A DNA stretch of 14,115 nt, taken from contig JAPPKD010000180.1 of NCBI GenBank assembly GCA_028820215.1, positions 1 through 14,115 on the forward strand. The letters run 5' to 3'. Positions 7,291 to 13,994 of the stretch are shown here, one piece after another. The notes under the pieces are model-generated. The model saw only the letters and a list, made by a program, of their open reading frames with translations, had not been told where the DNA came from and did not search any database. A program made the translations under genes and the position numbers. The stretch is from Spirochaetaceae bacterium. GTDB taxonomy: Bacteria > Spirochaetota > Spirochaetia > SZUA-6 > Bin103. Each line of letters begins with the position of its first letter. The stretch's first letter is position 1.

Positions 7291-8448
7291 CTAGACGGTC
7301 ACCTTCGCAAGCCAGTCGTCGTCGAGGTCGATGCCGAAACCCGGGGCGTCGCGGGGGACCAGGTAGCCGTCCTCAATGATCGGTGTGCCGGGCAGTGCGA
7401 CGGTCTCCGCCAGCGGCACGCCGGGCGGCGACACTCCGCTGGAGCGCTCGCCCCAGGTTACCGCCGGCATGGCCATGGCCAGGTGCTGGCCGTACGGGGT
7501 GTTCATGCCGCCGTGCGGGGCGACGGCGATGCCGGCGGCCTCCGCGATGTGGCAGATGCGCACGCACGCGGAGATCCCGCCCGCCCACTGCAGGTCGGGC
7601 TGGAAGTAGTCGACCAGTCGCCGCCCGGCGGCCTCCATGAACGGCCGCGCCAGGTACCAGTGCTCGCCGGTGGCCAGGCTCTGCCCGGGCAGCCGCCGCC
7701 GCACCTCGGCGAAGCCGGCCATGTCGTCCGGCAGCAGGTAGTCCTCGATCCAGCGCAGCCGGTACGGGCGCAGCGCCTCGCCGAGCCGCACGGTGTACTC
7801 CACGTCCAGCGCCATCCAGCAGTCGAGCATGATTTCCGCGTCCGGGCCGAGGGTGTCGCGCGCCGCGGCCACCATCTCCTCGGTGCGGAGAATGCCCTCG
7901 GTGCCGTCCTCCGGCCCGTACGGGTTGGGCAGCTTGAACCCGCGGAAGCCCAGGTCCCGGTACCACTCCAGGTCGAAGCCGGTGGCGTAGCAGGGGATCC
8001 GCTCCTTCTGCGGGCCGCCGAGCAACGCGTACACCGGCACCCCCAGGCGCTTGCCCTTGGCGTCCCACAGAGCCAGGTCCACGGCGCTGATCGCGTGCGC
8101 GGTCAGGCCGCCTCCGCCATAGGCGGCGCTGATGCGGACCATCACGTCGTACAGCTTCCCGGTGGCGGTCACCGGCTCGCCGACCAGGTGGTCGCGGAAG
8201 TGGTCGTTGACGATCGAGGCGACCGGCCCGGCGAATCCGCAGAGGCCCAGGCCGGCGGTGCCGTCGTCGAGCGTCACCAGGCACGCGCACTGCTTCCAGC
8301 CCGGGCTGGCCTTGGTGCGGGCGCCGCGATAGCGCGCGTAGCGCTCGGTGGGAGCGGCCGGCTGGCGGCCGCCGCGCTGGTACGGGCCGGACCGCTTGAT
8401 GCCCCGGCCCAGATCGACCGCGAACGCGCGCACGTCCTTGATCGTCAC
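7291..8448 (-). CDS. enolase-superfamily sugar-acid dehydratase, rhamnonate dehydratase-like
   Basis: This 385-residue cytoplasmic enzyme belongs to the mandelate racemase/muconate lactonizing group. Superfamily members abstract a proton next to a carboxylate using Mg2+. Likely metal ligands are Asp209 (M-L-D-C-W-M), Glu235 (W-I-E-D) and Glu262 (T-G-E-H). His263 and His312 (A-P-H-G) fit the catalytic positions. The segments Y-A-T-G-F, K-L-P-N-P-Y-G-P-E-D-G and L-D-C-W-M-A-L-D-V-E-Y resemble L-rhamnonate dehydratase as I recall it. That would make a 2-keto-3-deoxy sugar acid from an aldonic acid. The N-terminal half differs: no histidine is seen around residues 25-45, where RhmD has one that helps set specificity. 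The substrate may therefore differ, and no gene name is given. It starts with GTG, 3 bases after the stop of the DUF362 gene, implying coupling. GGTGG is a possible ribosome site. Confidence 0.85.
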   Translation of the reverse strand: MTIKDVRAFAVDLGRGIKRSGPYQRGGRQPAAPTERYARYRGARTKASPGWKQCACLVTLDDGTAGLGLCGFAGPVASIVNDHFRDHLVGEPVTATGKLYDVMVRISAAYGGGGLTAHAISAVDLALWDAKGKRLGVPVYALLGGPQKERIPCYATGFDLEWYRDLGFRGFKLPNPYGPEDGTEGILRTEEMVAAARDTLGPDAEIMLDCWMALDVEYTVRLGEALRPYRLRWIEDYLLPDDMAGFAEVRRRLPGQSLATGEHWYLARPFMEAAGRRLVDYFQPDLQWAGGISACVRICHIAEAAGIAVAPHGGMNTPYGQHLAMAMPAVTWGERSSGVSPPGVPLAETVALPGTPIIEDGYLVPRDAPGFGIDLDDDWLAKVTV

Positions 8449-8451
8449 GCG

Positions 8452-9663
8452 CTATGCCACCAGGCCGGGCAGCAGGCGCTCGTACACGCCGAACGCCTCG
8501 CCTTCGGTCTCCTCGGGATCGGCCACCTTCATGAACGATGCGCTGCCCGGATCGGCACCGCCCGCGAAGTGGCCGTGGCTCTCGAACGCCGGCTGGTCGG
8601 TGCCGTGCCAGACCACCTCGCGGTCGCGCAGCACCACCATCTCGCCTGCATAGCGGTCGATCAGGCGCTCGCGCTCGTCGCGGTAGAACAGCGCCTGCTC
8701 GCAGGCGGTGCGGCGGATGCTGGCCACGATCGGCGGCGGATCCTGCTCGTCCGAGTCGAACTGCGCCAGCGGCGGCTGCAGGTCGGTCCGGAAGTCGATC
8801 TTGTCCAGGTCGACGGTCCCGTAGCCGCGCTCGGCCGCCACCAGCAGGTGGTTGCGGTCGCGGCGGAACGGCGGCGCCGGCCAGTCGCTTGTGGGATCGT
8901 GGCCCATCAGGTGGGCCGCGCACGCGTCGGTGGCCGTGGTCTGGTCGCCGGCGATCAGCGCGTCGGGCACCACCGGGCGGCCGCCCCACTCGTTGCCCTG
9001 CTGGCCGACCAGAGCGTCGACGATGTTCAGGCAGGGGTCGGTGATCATGGCCAGGTCCGGCAGCACGTACGACAGCCGGATGGCGTGGTGGAAGTAGTGG
9101 CGGACGCGCCCCTCCGGGCGGTTCGGCGGCGGCAGTCCGAACAGGTTCTTCATGCACAGGGTGACGCCCATGAACAGGTGGTTCTTCATCTTGGCGACCG
9201 ACACGAACTCGTCCGATTCGCCGATGCAGGAGGTCAGCAGGTAGCGGTCGAACATGTTGCCGCCCCCGGGCACGTCGTAGGTGCGCAGCGGCGGCTGCGA
9301 GGCATCGACCACCTCGACCCCGAACTCGCGCAGCACCTCGGCCGACTCGAAGTCGGAGGGCACGGTCTTGGCCGGCGTGTGCACGCAGGTGTCGGCGGCG
9401 ATCAGGGTCGCGTTGGTGCGGGCCCGCAGCAGGCGCAGCACGGCGCGCATCACCTCCTCGTCCACCAGCTCCTGGCGCCGGCCGTGGTGGCGGGCCGTGT
9501 CCGGGTGCATCATGTTGAACTTGATGACGATGCGGCGCGCCCGCTCCAGGCGCTCCCACGAGCGCGTCAGCGGCTCGGTGATGCGCTGCAGCGTCCGGTA
9601 GATCTCCTCCTGTGAGGCGCGGTGGTCGCAGCGCTCGGCGCGCACGGTGTATCGCTTGCTCAT
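8452..9663 (-). CDS. DUF362 domain-containing protein
   Basis: This 403-residue protein is of unknown biochemical function. The DUF362 pattern is visible: I-V-I-K-F-N-M near residue 39, then I-A-A-D-T-C, a strand-rich core with V-S-V-A-K-M-K-N-H, M-G-V-T-L-C-M-K-N-L-F-G, and I-T-D-P-C-L-N-I-V-D-A-L-V-G-Q-Q-G. Several DUF362 proteins carry an added 4Fe-4S ferredoxin module. None is seen here, since the cysteines are scattered and not in CxxCxxC spacing. ATG at 9663 is well supported by GGAGGAGAGTTG directly upstream. The frame is open to 9819, but that part overlaps the MATE gene. It lies between MATE and the dehydratase-like gene with 31- and 3-base gaps, so it is probably co-transcribed and may act on the same compound. 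No hydrophobic signal sequence was seen. Confidence 0.85.
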   Translation of the reverse strand: MSKRYTVRAERCDHRASQEEIYRTLQRITEPLTRSWERLERARRIVIKFNMMHPDTARHHGRRQELVDEEVMRAVLRLLRARTNATLIAADTCVHTPAKTVPSDFESAEVLREFGVEVVDASQPPLRTYDVPGGGNMFDRYLLTSCIGESDEFVSVAKMKNHLFMGVTLCMKNLFGLPPPNRPEGRVRHYFHHAIRLSYVLPDLAMITDPCLNIVDALVGQQGNEWGGRPVVPDALIAGDQTTATDACAAHLMGHDPTSDWPAPPFRRDRNHLLVAAERGYGTVDLDKIDFRTDLQPPLAQFDSDEQDPPPIVASIRRTACEQALFYRDERERLIDRYAGEMVVLRDREVVWHGTDQPAFESHGHFAGGADPGSASFMKVADPEETEGEAFGVYERLLPGLVA

Positions 9664-9675
9664 CAACTCTCCTCC
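9664..9675 (-). promoter_or_regulatory. ribosome binding site deciding the DUF362 start
   Basis: On the minus strand GGAGGAGAGTTG is followed at once by ATG (9663). The strong match rules in this start over an in-frame start 52 codons upstream at 9819, which would overlap the end of the MATE gene. Confidence 0.8.
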
Positions 9676-9694
9676 AACACTCCGACAGCTTACC

Positions 9695-11107
9695 CTACGC
9701 GACCGGCTGGGCTGCGGCGGGATCCCGGTCGGGATCGGGCTCAGGTTGCCGCGGGGGCCCTTCGGGCTGCTTGGGGCGGGCGAGTTGCCGCTCCAGGGTG
9801 AGGAAGCCGACCGCGGCATAGACCAGGTTCGCCAGGATAACCGACAGCCAGACGGCGCCGACCGGCGCGCCGAGCACGTTGGCCAGCAGGATCGCTGCGG
9901 CCGACAGCACCGCCAGCCGCAGCGCCGTGATCGCCGCGCCGCGCCACGACCGGCGCAGCCCCTGGAAGCTCATGACCACCACCATGCCGGCGCCCATCAC
10001 CCCGTAGGACAGCGGCACGGTGCGCAGGTAGCGAATCGCATAGCCGATCACCACCGGATCGTCGGTGAAGGTGCGGACGATCGGCCCGGCGAAGGCCACC
10101 GCCAGGATTCCCAGCCCGGAGCCGAACGACAGCGCGAACACCAGAGCAGTGCGGTACGAGCGGCGCGCCCGCTCGGGGTTGCCGGCGCCCATGTTCTGAC
10201 CGATCAGCGCCAGGGCGGCGACGCCGAAGCCGAGCGCCGGCAGGAACGAGAAGACCTCCGCGCGTAGGCCCACCGACACCGCGACCGCGCCCTGGTCCCC
10301 GAAGGCGCGTGACACCATGGCGGTCAGCACCGCCATCGCCAGTGGGCCCATCATGCTGGTGAGCGACGCCGGGAAGCCGATCGCCAGCACCCGCGCCACC
10401 GACTCCCCACGGATCACCAGCCGGCGCAACCTGAAGCGGACCATCATGTCCCGCGTGGCCAGCAGCGTGATGCCGGAGGCCAGCAGCACGAACTGCGAGA
10501 TCACGGTGGCGATCGCCGCGCCGCGCACGCCCAGCCGCGGGAAGCCCAGCCAGCCGAAGATCAACAGCGGGTCGAGCACGATGTTCAGCCCCGTGGAGAT
10601 GGCGAACAGCATGGTGACCGTGGTGTTGTCGCCCTGCGAGTTGAAGCAGAACACGGCCGCGAAGAACAGGAAGATCAGCCCCATCGCCGAGCCGGTGATG
10701 GTCAGGTAGTCCCTGGCCAGCGGAAAGATCGCGTCGGTGGCGCCTACGGCGCGCAGGATCGGTGTGCGCAGCGCCAGGACCAGCGTGGTCAGGACCACCG
10801 CGGCGATGAAGTTGAGCACGAACGACTGGCCCAGGATGCGCTCCGCCTCATCGATGTTGCGGGCGCCGATGCTCATCGCCATCAGCACCCCCGACCCCAC
10901 GGTGATGCCGATCGTCAGCGACACCGACGCGAACAGCGCGATCTGCGACATGTTCACGGCGGCCAGCGCCTCGTCGGCAAGCTGGCTGACCCAGAACGCG
11001 TCGACCGCCTGGTACAGGGTCTGGAAGAAGATCGACAGCATCACCGGCCAGGCGAGCGCCCAGGTGTGGGCCGGGATCGCCCCGGTGGTCAGGTCTCGGC
11101 CGCGCAT
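9695..11107 (-). CDS. MATE family efflux transporter
   Basis: This 470-residue inner-membrane protein, with about 12 hydrophobic segments in two similar halves, would export a small organic molecule in exchange for Na+ or H+. The start M-R-G-R-D-L-T-T-G-A-I leads into the family's first helix (W-P-V-M-L-S-I-F-F-Q-T-L-Y-Q-A-V-D), with W-V-S-Q-L nearby. The second half repeats the pattern, with G-F-P-A-S-L-T-S-M-M-G and I-G-Q-N-M-G-A-G-N. The C-terminus is rich in Pro, Arg and Asp and has no membrane segment. The ATG at 11107 has no Shine-Dalgarno and lies directly beside a strong hairpin. It is the first gene of the minus-strand run; 31 bases separate it from the DUF362 gene. Its substrate is unknown, and its link to the sugar genes may be only positional. 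Confidence 0.93.
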   Translation of the reverse strand: MRGRDLTTGAIPAHTWALAWPVMLSIFFQTLYQAVDAFWVSQLADEALAAVNMSQIALFASVSLTIGITVGSGVLMAMSIGARNIDEAERILGQSFVLNFIAAVVLTTLVLALRTPILRAVGATDAIFPLARDYLTITGSAMGLIFLFFAAVFCFNSQGDNTTVTMLFAISTGLNIVLDPLLIFGWLGFPRLGVRGAAIATVISQFVLLASGITLLATRDMMVRFRLRRLVIRGESVARVLAIGFPASLTSMMGPLAMAVLTAMVSRAFGDQGAVAVSVGLRAEVFSFLPALGFGVAALALIGQNMGAGNPERARRSYRTALVFALSFGSGLGILAVAFAGPIVRTFTDDPVVIGYAIRYLRTVPLSYGVMGAGMVVVMSFQGLRRSWRGAAITALRLAVLSAAAILLANVLGAPVGAVWLSVILANLVYAAVGFLTLERQLARPKQPEGPPRQPEPDPDRDPAAAQPVA

Positions 11108-11108
11108 T

Positions 11109-11131
11109 CGGCGGGGACTATGAGTCCGCCG
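11109..11131. promoter_or_regulatory. hairpin just upstream of the MATE start
   Basis: CGGCGGGGACT (11109-11119) can pair with AGTCCGCCG (11123-11131) around a 3-base loop, giving a 9-base-pair stem with two bulged bases. On the minus strand it ends one base before the MATE ATG at 11107 and occupies the place where a ribosome site should be. It could lower translation or act as a regulator target. Confidence 0.35.
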
Positions 11132-11226
11132 GCTGGGCCGCGCAAGCGGCAGAGCCGGCGGGAAGCCCTGAGGCTCAATCGCGTCTCACCGCCGCCGAGA
11201 TCACGCGGCCCCGGCGCGGGCGCACG

Positions 11227-11242
11227 ACTTCGGCGCCGAAGT
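11227..11242. promoter_or_regulatory. perfect 16-base palindrome in the divergent intergenic region
   Basis: ACTTCGGCGCCGAAGT is a perfect palindrome, near the middle of the 239-base gap between the divergent MATE and unknown-protein genes. Position and symmetry suggest an operator for a dimeric regulator acting on one or both genes. In this base composition shorter GC palindromes are common, but 16 perfect bases are not. The rest of the gap shows only a short CCGCGG repeat (11283-11299) and a TTGACT (11303-11308) without a partner -10 box. Confidence 0.4.
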
Positions 11243-11346
11243 TCGCTCCGCGCGGGTCGGCCGCCGACGGTGAGCGAAGCCGCCGCGGCCGGTCCGCGGT
11301 AATTGACTGGTTGTCGGCTGCTCCACCCCCGCATAGGATCCGCTCG

Positions 11347-12135
11347 ATGCGAGTCCCGGATTTCCAGCGCAGCTATCTGACCTTCACCAGCGACGACGAC
11401 CGCAAGCAGTCGAAGACGAGGTCGCACGCCGCGCCCTACCGGTTCAACGCAGCGCGTATCCAGCTCGAAAGCGTCTGCACGCTCACCGGCGCGGGCGGCG
11501 CGATGCAGCGCTACGTGCTCGGCGCCTCCTGCAAGAGCGAGGTCGTGGGCCGGGACCGCGACCTGTGGCTGCACCCCAACGCGGACTTCTGCCCGGTGGC
11601 CAGCGACTCGGAGATCCTCATCCTGAAGAGCTGGATCACCAACCAGACCAGGGTGATGCTGGAGCCGCCGACGCTGGGTCGCCAGCCGGAGCGGCAGGTG
11701 GGCCTGACCGCGGACGTGTTCGCCGAGTTCGAGATCCGGTTGACCGAAGCCGACGGCGAGGTGCTCGACTCCACCGAACGCATCATCGAGGCGACCTACG
11801 CGCAACGCCCACTGGTGGCGCGCCTGCAGTACGACGACGCCGGCTACCGGGTCTGCATCGACCATCCGGTCAAGACCATGAACGTCAACCCGCGCGACGG
11901 CGTGTTCCAGACCGACACCGGCCCCATCCTGCTGCCGGACTTCGCGCGGGACCGCGAGCAGGGTCTGCTGGTTGCGGCCTTCGAGCTGGCGTTCGCGGCC
12001 TTCAATCGGCCGTCGTTCGCGGAGCTGGTGATCCGGCGGCCCACGCCGGTCACGGACGACGGGGCGGTGACGGCCAACCACTACGAGGCAACCAGGAGGA
12101 TCGACGCGATGGACAACCAGGTGCTGGCGCTATGA
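11347..12135 (+). CDS. uncharacterised protein coupled to PhyH dioxygenase
   Basis: I do not recognise this 262-residue protein. It has no signal peptide, membrane segment or nucleotide-binding motif. The sequence alternates short hydrophobic strands and charged turns, as in a mostly beta fold, with notable segments W-L-H-P-N-A-D-F-C, L-K-S-W-I-T-N-Q-T-R-V and H-P-V-K-T-M-N-V-N-P-R-D-G. Scattered His, Cys and Asp residues could bind a metal, but no known motif is formed. ATG at 11347 was chosen because AGGA lies about 8 bases upstream. An in-frame TTG at 11311 would add 12 residues rich in Pro and Ala without a ribosome site. Its stop overlaps the start of the dioxygenase gene (ATGA), so the two are translationally coupled and probably act in one pathway or complex. 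Confidence 0.8.
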   Translation: MRVPDFQRSYLTFTSDDDRKQSKTRSHAAPYRFNAARIQLESVCTLTGAGGAMQRYVLGASCKSEVVGRDRDLWLHPNADFCPVASDSEILILKSWITNQTRVMLEPPTLGRQPERQVGLTADVFAEFEIRLTEADGEVLDSTERIIEATYAQRPLVARLQYDDAGYRVCIDHPVKTMNVNPRDGVFQTDTGPILLPDFARDREQGLLVAAFELAFAAFNRPSFAELVIRRPTPVTDDGAVTANHYEATRRIDAMDNQVLAL

Positions 12136-12968
12136 GCCGCTCGGCGATCAAGGCCGGGACGGCGTTCGACGCGGAGCGGACGCAACGGATCCTGGCCGAC
12201 TTCCGCCGCGACGGGTACTGCGTGATCGGCGGCGTGCTGGATCAGGACGAGGTCGCCGCGCTCCGCGATGCGACCGACCACTACATGGACGACGAGGCGG
12301 CGATGGCCCGTGGCTACGTGCAGCGCGACCACATGCTGCGCCACACCAACGAGCTGGATCCGATCTTTCTGGACCTGCTCGCGCGCGAGCCGATCTACAG
12401 CCTGATGGAGACCCTGTTCGGAGAGAACTTCCAGCAGTGCGGCGCGAACGTGCTGCGCTCGGGCCGCGGCGTGGCGATCGAGCACTGGCACGTGGACGAC
12501 GGCCTGTTCTTTCCGCTCCCGGACGACGTGCCGCGCCACGATCCGCGGATCCTGATGCCCGTCTACTGGCTCACCGTGCAGATGGCGCTGAGCGATATCG
12601 AGCGGATCGAGCACGGCCCGACGCAGTACGTGCCGGGCAGCCACTACTCGGGCCGCATGGCGCCGGACAACGGCACGCCGGAGTTCGAGGGCAGGGGACC
12701 GGAGTCCATCTACTGCAAGGCCGGCGACATCTACCTGCACGACCCGCAGTGCTGGCACCGCGGCGCGCCCAACGACTCCGACCGGGTGCGCTACCTGCTG
12801 CAGTCGCAGTACGGAGCGAGCTGGGGCTTCCACCGCTACAACGCCTACATCCGCCACAGCATGCCGGAGCAGTTGCTGGACGGCGCCGACAAGCGCCTGC
12901 TGGGCCTGATCGGCCCGCAACGCCGCCACCCGGAGCAGCGCTACGTGAGCGACGACTACCTCGAATAG
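12132..12968 (+). CDS. phytanoyl-CoA dioxygenase (PhyH) family protein
   Basis: This 278-residue cytoplasmic enzyme is likely a non-haem Fe(II), 2-oxoglutarate-dependent oxygenase that hydroxylates or otherwise oxidises a small molecule. The double-stranded beta-helix iron ligands fit H-x-D at His120 and Asp122 (H-W-H-V-D-D-G) and the distal His209 (Q-C-W-H-R-G-A-P-N). Arg218 or Arg220 is placed to hold 2-oxoglutarate. Y-V-P-G-S-H (167-171) and A-G-D-I-Y-L-H-D (197-204) are also family features. The N-terminal segment F-R-R-D-G-Y-C-V-I is typical. Length is normal. The ATG overlaps the previous stop by one base, hence the start. Its 3' end overlaps the convergent kinase-like gene by 13 bases. 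The substrate is unknown; PhyH relatives act on lipids, halogenated compounds, osmolytes or natural products. Confidence 0.9.
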   Translation: MSRSAIKAGTAFDAERTQRILADFRRDGYCVIGGVLDQDEVAALRDATDHYMDDEAAMARGYVQRDHMLRHTNELDPIFLDLLAREPIYSLMETLFGENFQQCGANVLRSGRGVAIEHWHVDDGLFFPLPDDVPRHDPRILMPVYWLTVQMALSDIERIEHGPTQYVPGSHYSGRMAPDNGTPEFEGRGPESIYCKAGDIYLHDPQCWHRGAPNDSDRVRYLLQSQYGASWGFHRYNAYIRHSMPEQLLDGADKRLLGLIGPQRRHPEQRYVSDDYLE

Positions 12969-13612
12969 AGTGGTCGGGGGCGCAAGGCAATCCGCTCGAA
13001 CTCGCCGTCATCCCTCGGAATCGCGAGCAACAGGTCGGCGAACGTCGGCGAGCGCCGGCTCAAGATCGTCGTCACGAGTTGCTGAGGAGTCTGGGCGTCG
13101 GAATCGAGGACGAGATCGGTAGCGCGCAGAGGGTCGAGACGAGCCGCGAACTCTTCGTTGTTCCTTCTCAAGAAGCCCGGGGACCGTGAGAGCGATCTTC
13201 CGGAGTCCCCTTGTACCCGGCGATATGCAACGTCATGGGAGACGAGCAGGGTCACGAACAAGGGGCTTCCGGACCACGTGAGCGCATCGAGAAACGGCGC
13301 TCGTTCTGACTCGTCCCAGAACGCTCCCTCCACGACGACGATCTCCATGCCGGAAGCGAAGAAGCAGTCCGTCAGCGCCGCGGCGGCCCGCCTCGCCCGA
13401 CGCCACATCTGTGGGTCGCCCATCGGCTTGGCGCTCATCATCAGGTACAGCTCGTCCAGATCCACGACGGCAGTCGGGCGTCCGTCCTGCCGGAGCCGTC
13501 GGCCAAGAGCCTGCGCGACCGTGCTCTTGCCCGCGGCGATGGGGCCGTTGATCACGATCAACGTCTCCGCGGGGTGTGTTGACTGCGTCATCCGTTCAGC
13601 CGGCGCTGACAC
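12956..13612 (-). CDS. P-loop small-molecule kinase-like / AAA_33-type protein
   Basis: This 218-residue protein has a Walker A motif N-G-P-I-A-A-G-K-S-T at residues 22-31. D-L-D-E-L-Y follows at 51-56, where kinases of this fold often hold acceptor or Mg2+ residues, and a strand I-V-V-V-E-G lies at 91-96. An arginine-rich stretch at 131-150 (R-R-V-Q-G-D-S-G-R-S) may act as a lid. The pattern fits the AAA_33/zeta-toxin/chloramphenicol phosphotransferase-like group, so it probably transfers phosphate from ATP to a small molecule. The acceptor cannot be read. GTG at 13612 has GAGGAAC upstream, rather close. ATG at 13591 is the alternative start and would lose seven residues. The 5' end overlaps the Rpn-like gene by 17 bases, and the 3' end overlaps the PhyH gene by 13. 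Confidence 0.8.
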   Translation of the reverse strand: MSAPAERMTQSTHPAETLIVINGPIAAGKSTVAQALGRRLRQDGRPTAVVDLDELYLMMSAKPMGDPQMWRRARRAAAALTDCFFASGMEIVVVEGAFWDESERAPFLDALTWSGSPLFVTLLVSHDVAYRRVQGDSGRSLSRSPGFLRRNNEEFAARLDPLRATDLVLDSDAQTPQQLVTTILSRRSPTFADLLLAIPRDDGEFERIALRPRPLYSR

Positions 13613-13994
13613 GTTCCTCGTCGTCCGATCCCGCGAGTCGCTGCTTGAGAGCGCGCAGGGCCTCCTGGTCGATACCGGTGGCCGACTCGATCACCGACCA
13701 CTGAACACCGGCCTGCAACAGGTTTTCTATGGTGCCTACTTTCCCCTTCAGCACTCCTTGCCGTTCGCCCTCCTGGCGCCCTTCTTCACGTCCTTCTTGG
13801 CGTCCCTGTTGCCGTCCTTCCCTGATCAGTTCCTCGGCATAGGTCATCAGTTCACCTCCCGGTCCCGACACCGCCCCCCGGAACTCCTCGCCGAAGCTCC
13901 GTGCCGTGCCTCGGTCCTGCGTGGCCAGCAGGTACAGCACGAACATACGAACCGTAGTCTCACCGGACTCCGGCGGCAACGTCGCCAGCAGTCG
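13596..13994 (-). CDS. Rpn-family nuclease/putative transposase, C-terminal fragment
   Basis: About 133 residues of the C-terminal end of a PD-(D/E)XK family (Rpn-like) protein are visible. Segments such as L-L-A-T-L-P-P-E-S-G-E-T-T and M-T-Y-A-E-E-L-I-R-E-G are typical of the tail. The run G-R-Q-Q-G-R-Q-E-G-R-E-E-G-R-Q-E-G has four-residue periodicity, followed by a small C-terminal helix region ending in G-I-D-Q-E-A-L-R-A-L-K. The catalytic N-terminal domain is missing, because the frame runs into homopolymer tracts at about 13995. Family proteins promote recA-independent recombination in known cases. The truncation looks technical rather than biological, so the true gene is probably longer. 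It overlaps the kinase-like gene by 17 bases. A TTG at 13979 is an in-frame start but leaves the tail only, so I treat the gene as partial. Confidence 0.75.
   Translation of the reverse strand, partial: RLLATLPPESGETTVRMFVLYLLATQDRGTARSFGEEFRGAVSGPGGELMTYAEELIREGRQQGRQEGREEGRQEGERQGVLKGKVGTIENLLQAGVQWSVIESATGIDQEALRALKQRLAGSDDEERVSAG

Noticed and set aside
7373..9559. A 728-codon minus-strand frame overlapping two genes
   Set aside because: It spans two well-supported genes in another frame and yields an Arg/Ala/Gly-rich product without recognisable motifs.
7123..9615. An 830-codon open frame on the plus strand
   Set aside because: It is antisense to the dehydratase-like and DUF362 genes, which have clear motifs. 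Its product is a low-complexity Ala/Gly/Arg/His mix with no domain, as expected from a GC-rich shadow frame.
13750..13820. Short repeats that might be a CRISPR or tandem DNA repeat
   Set aside because: They encode the Gly-Arg-Gln-Glu periodic tail typical of Rpn-like proteins. Units are 12 bases long, degenerate, and lack spacers.
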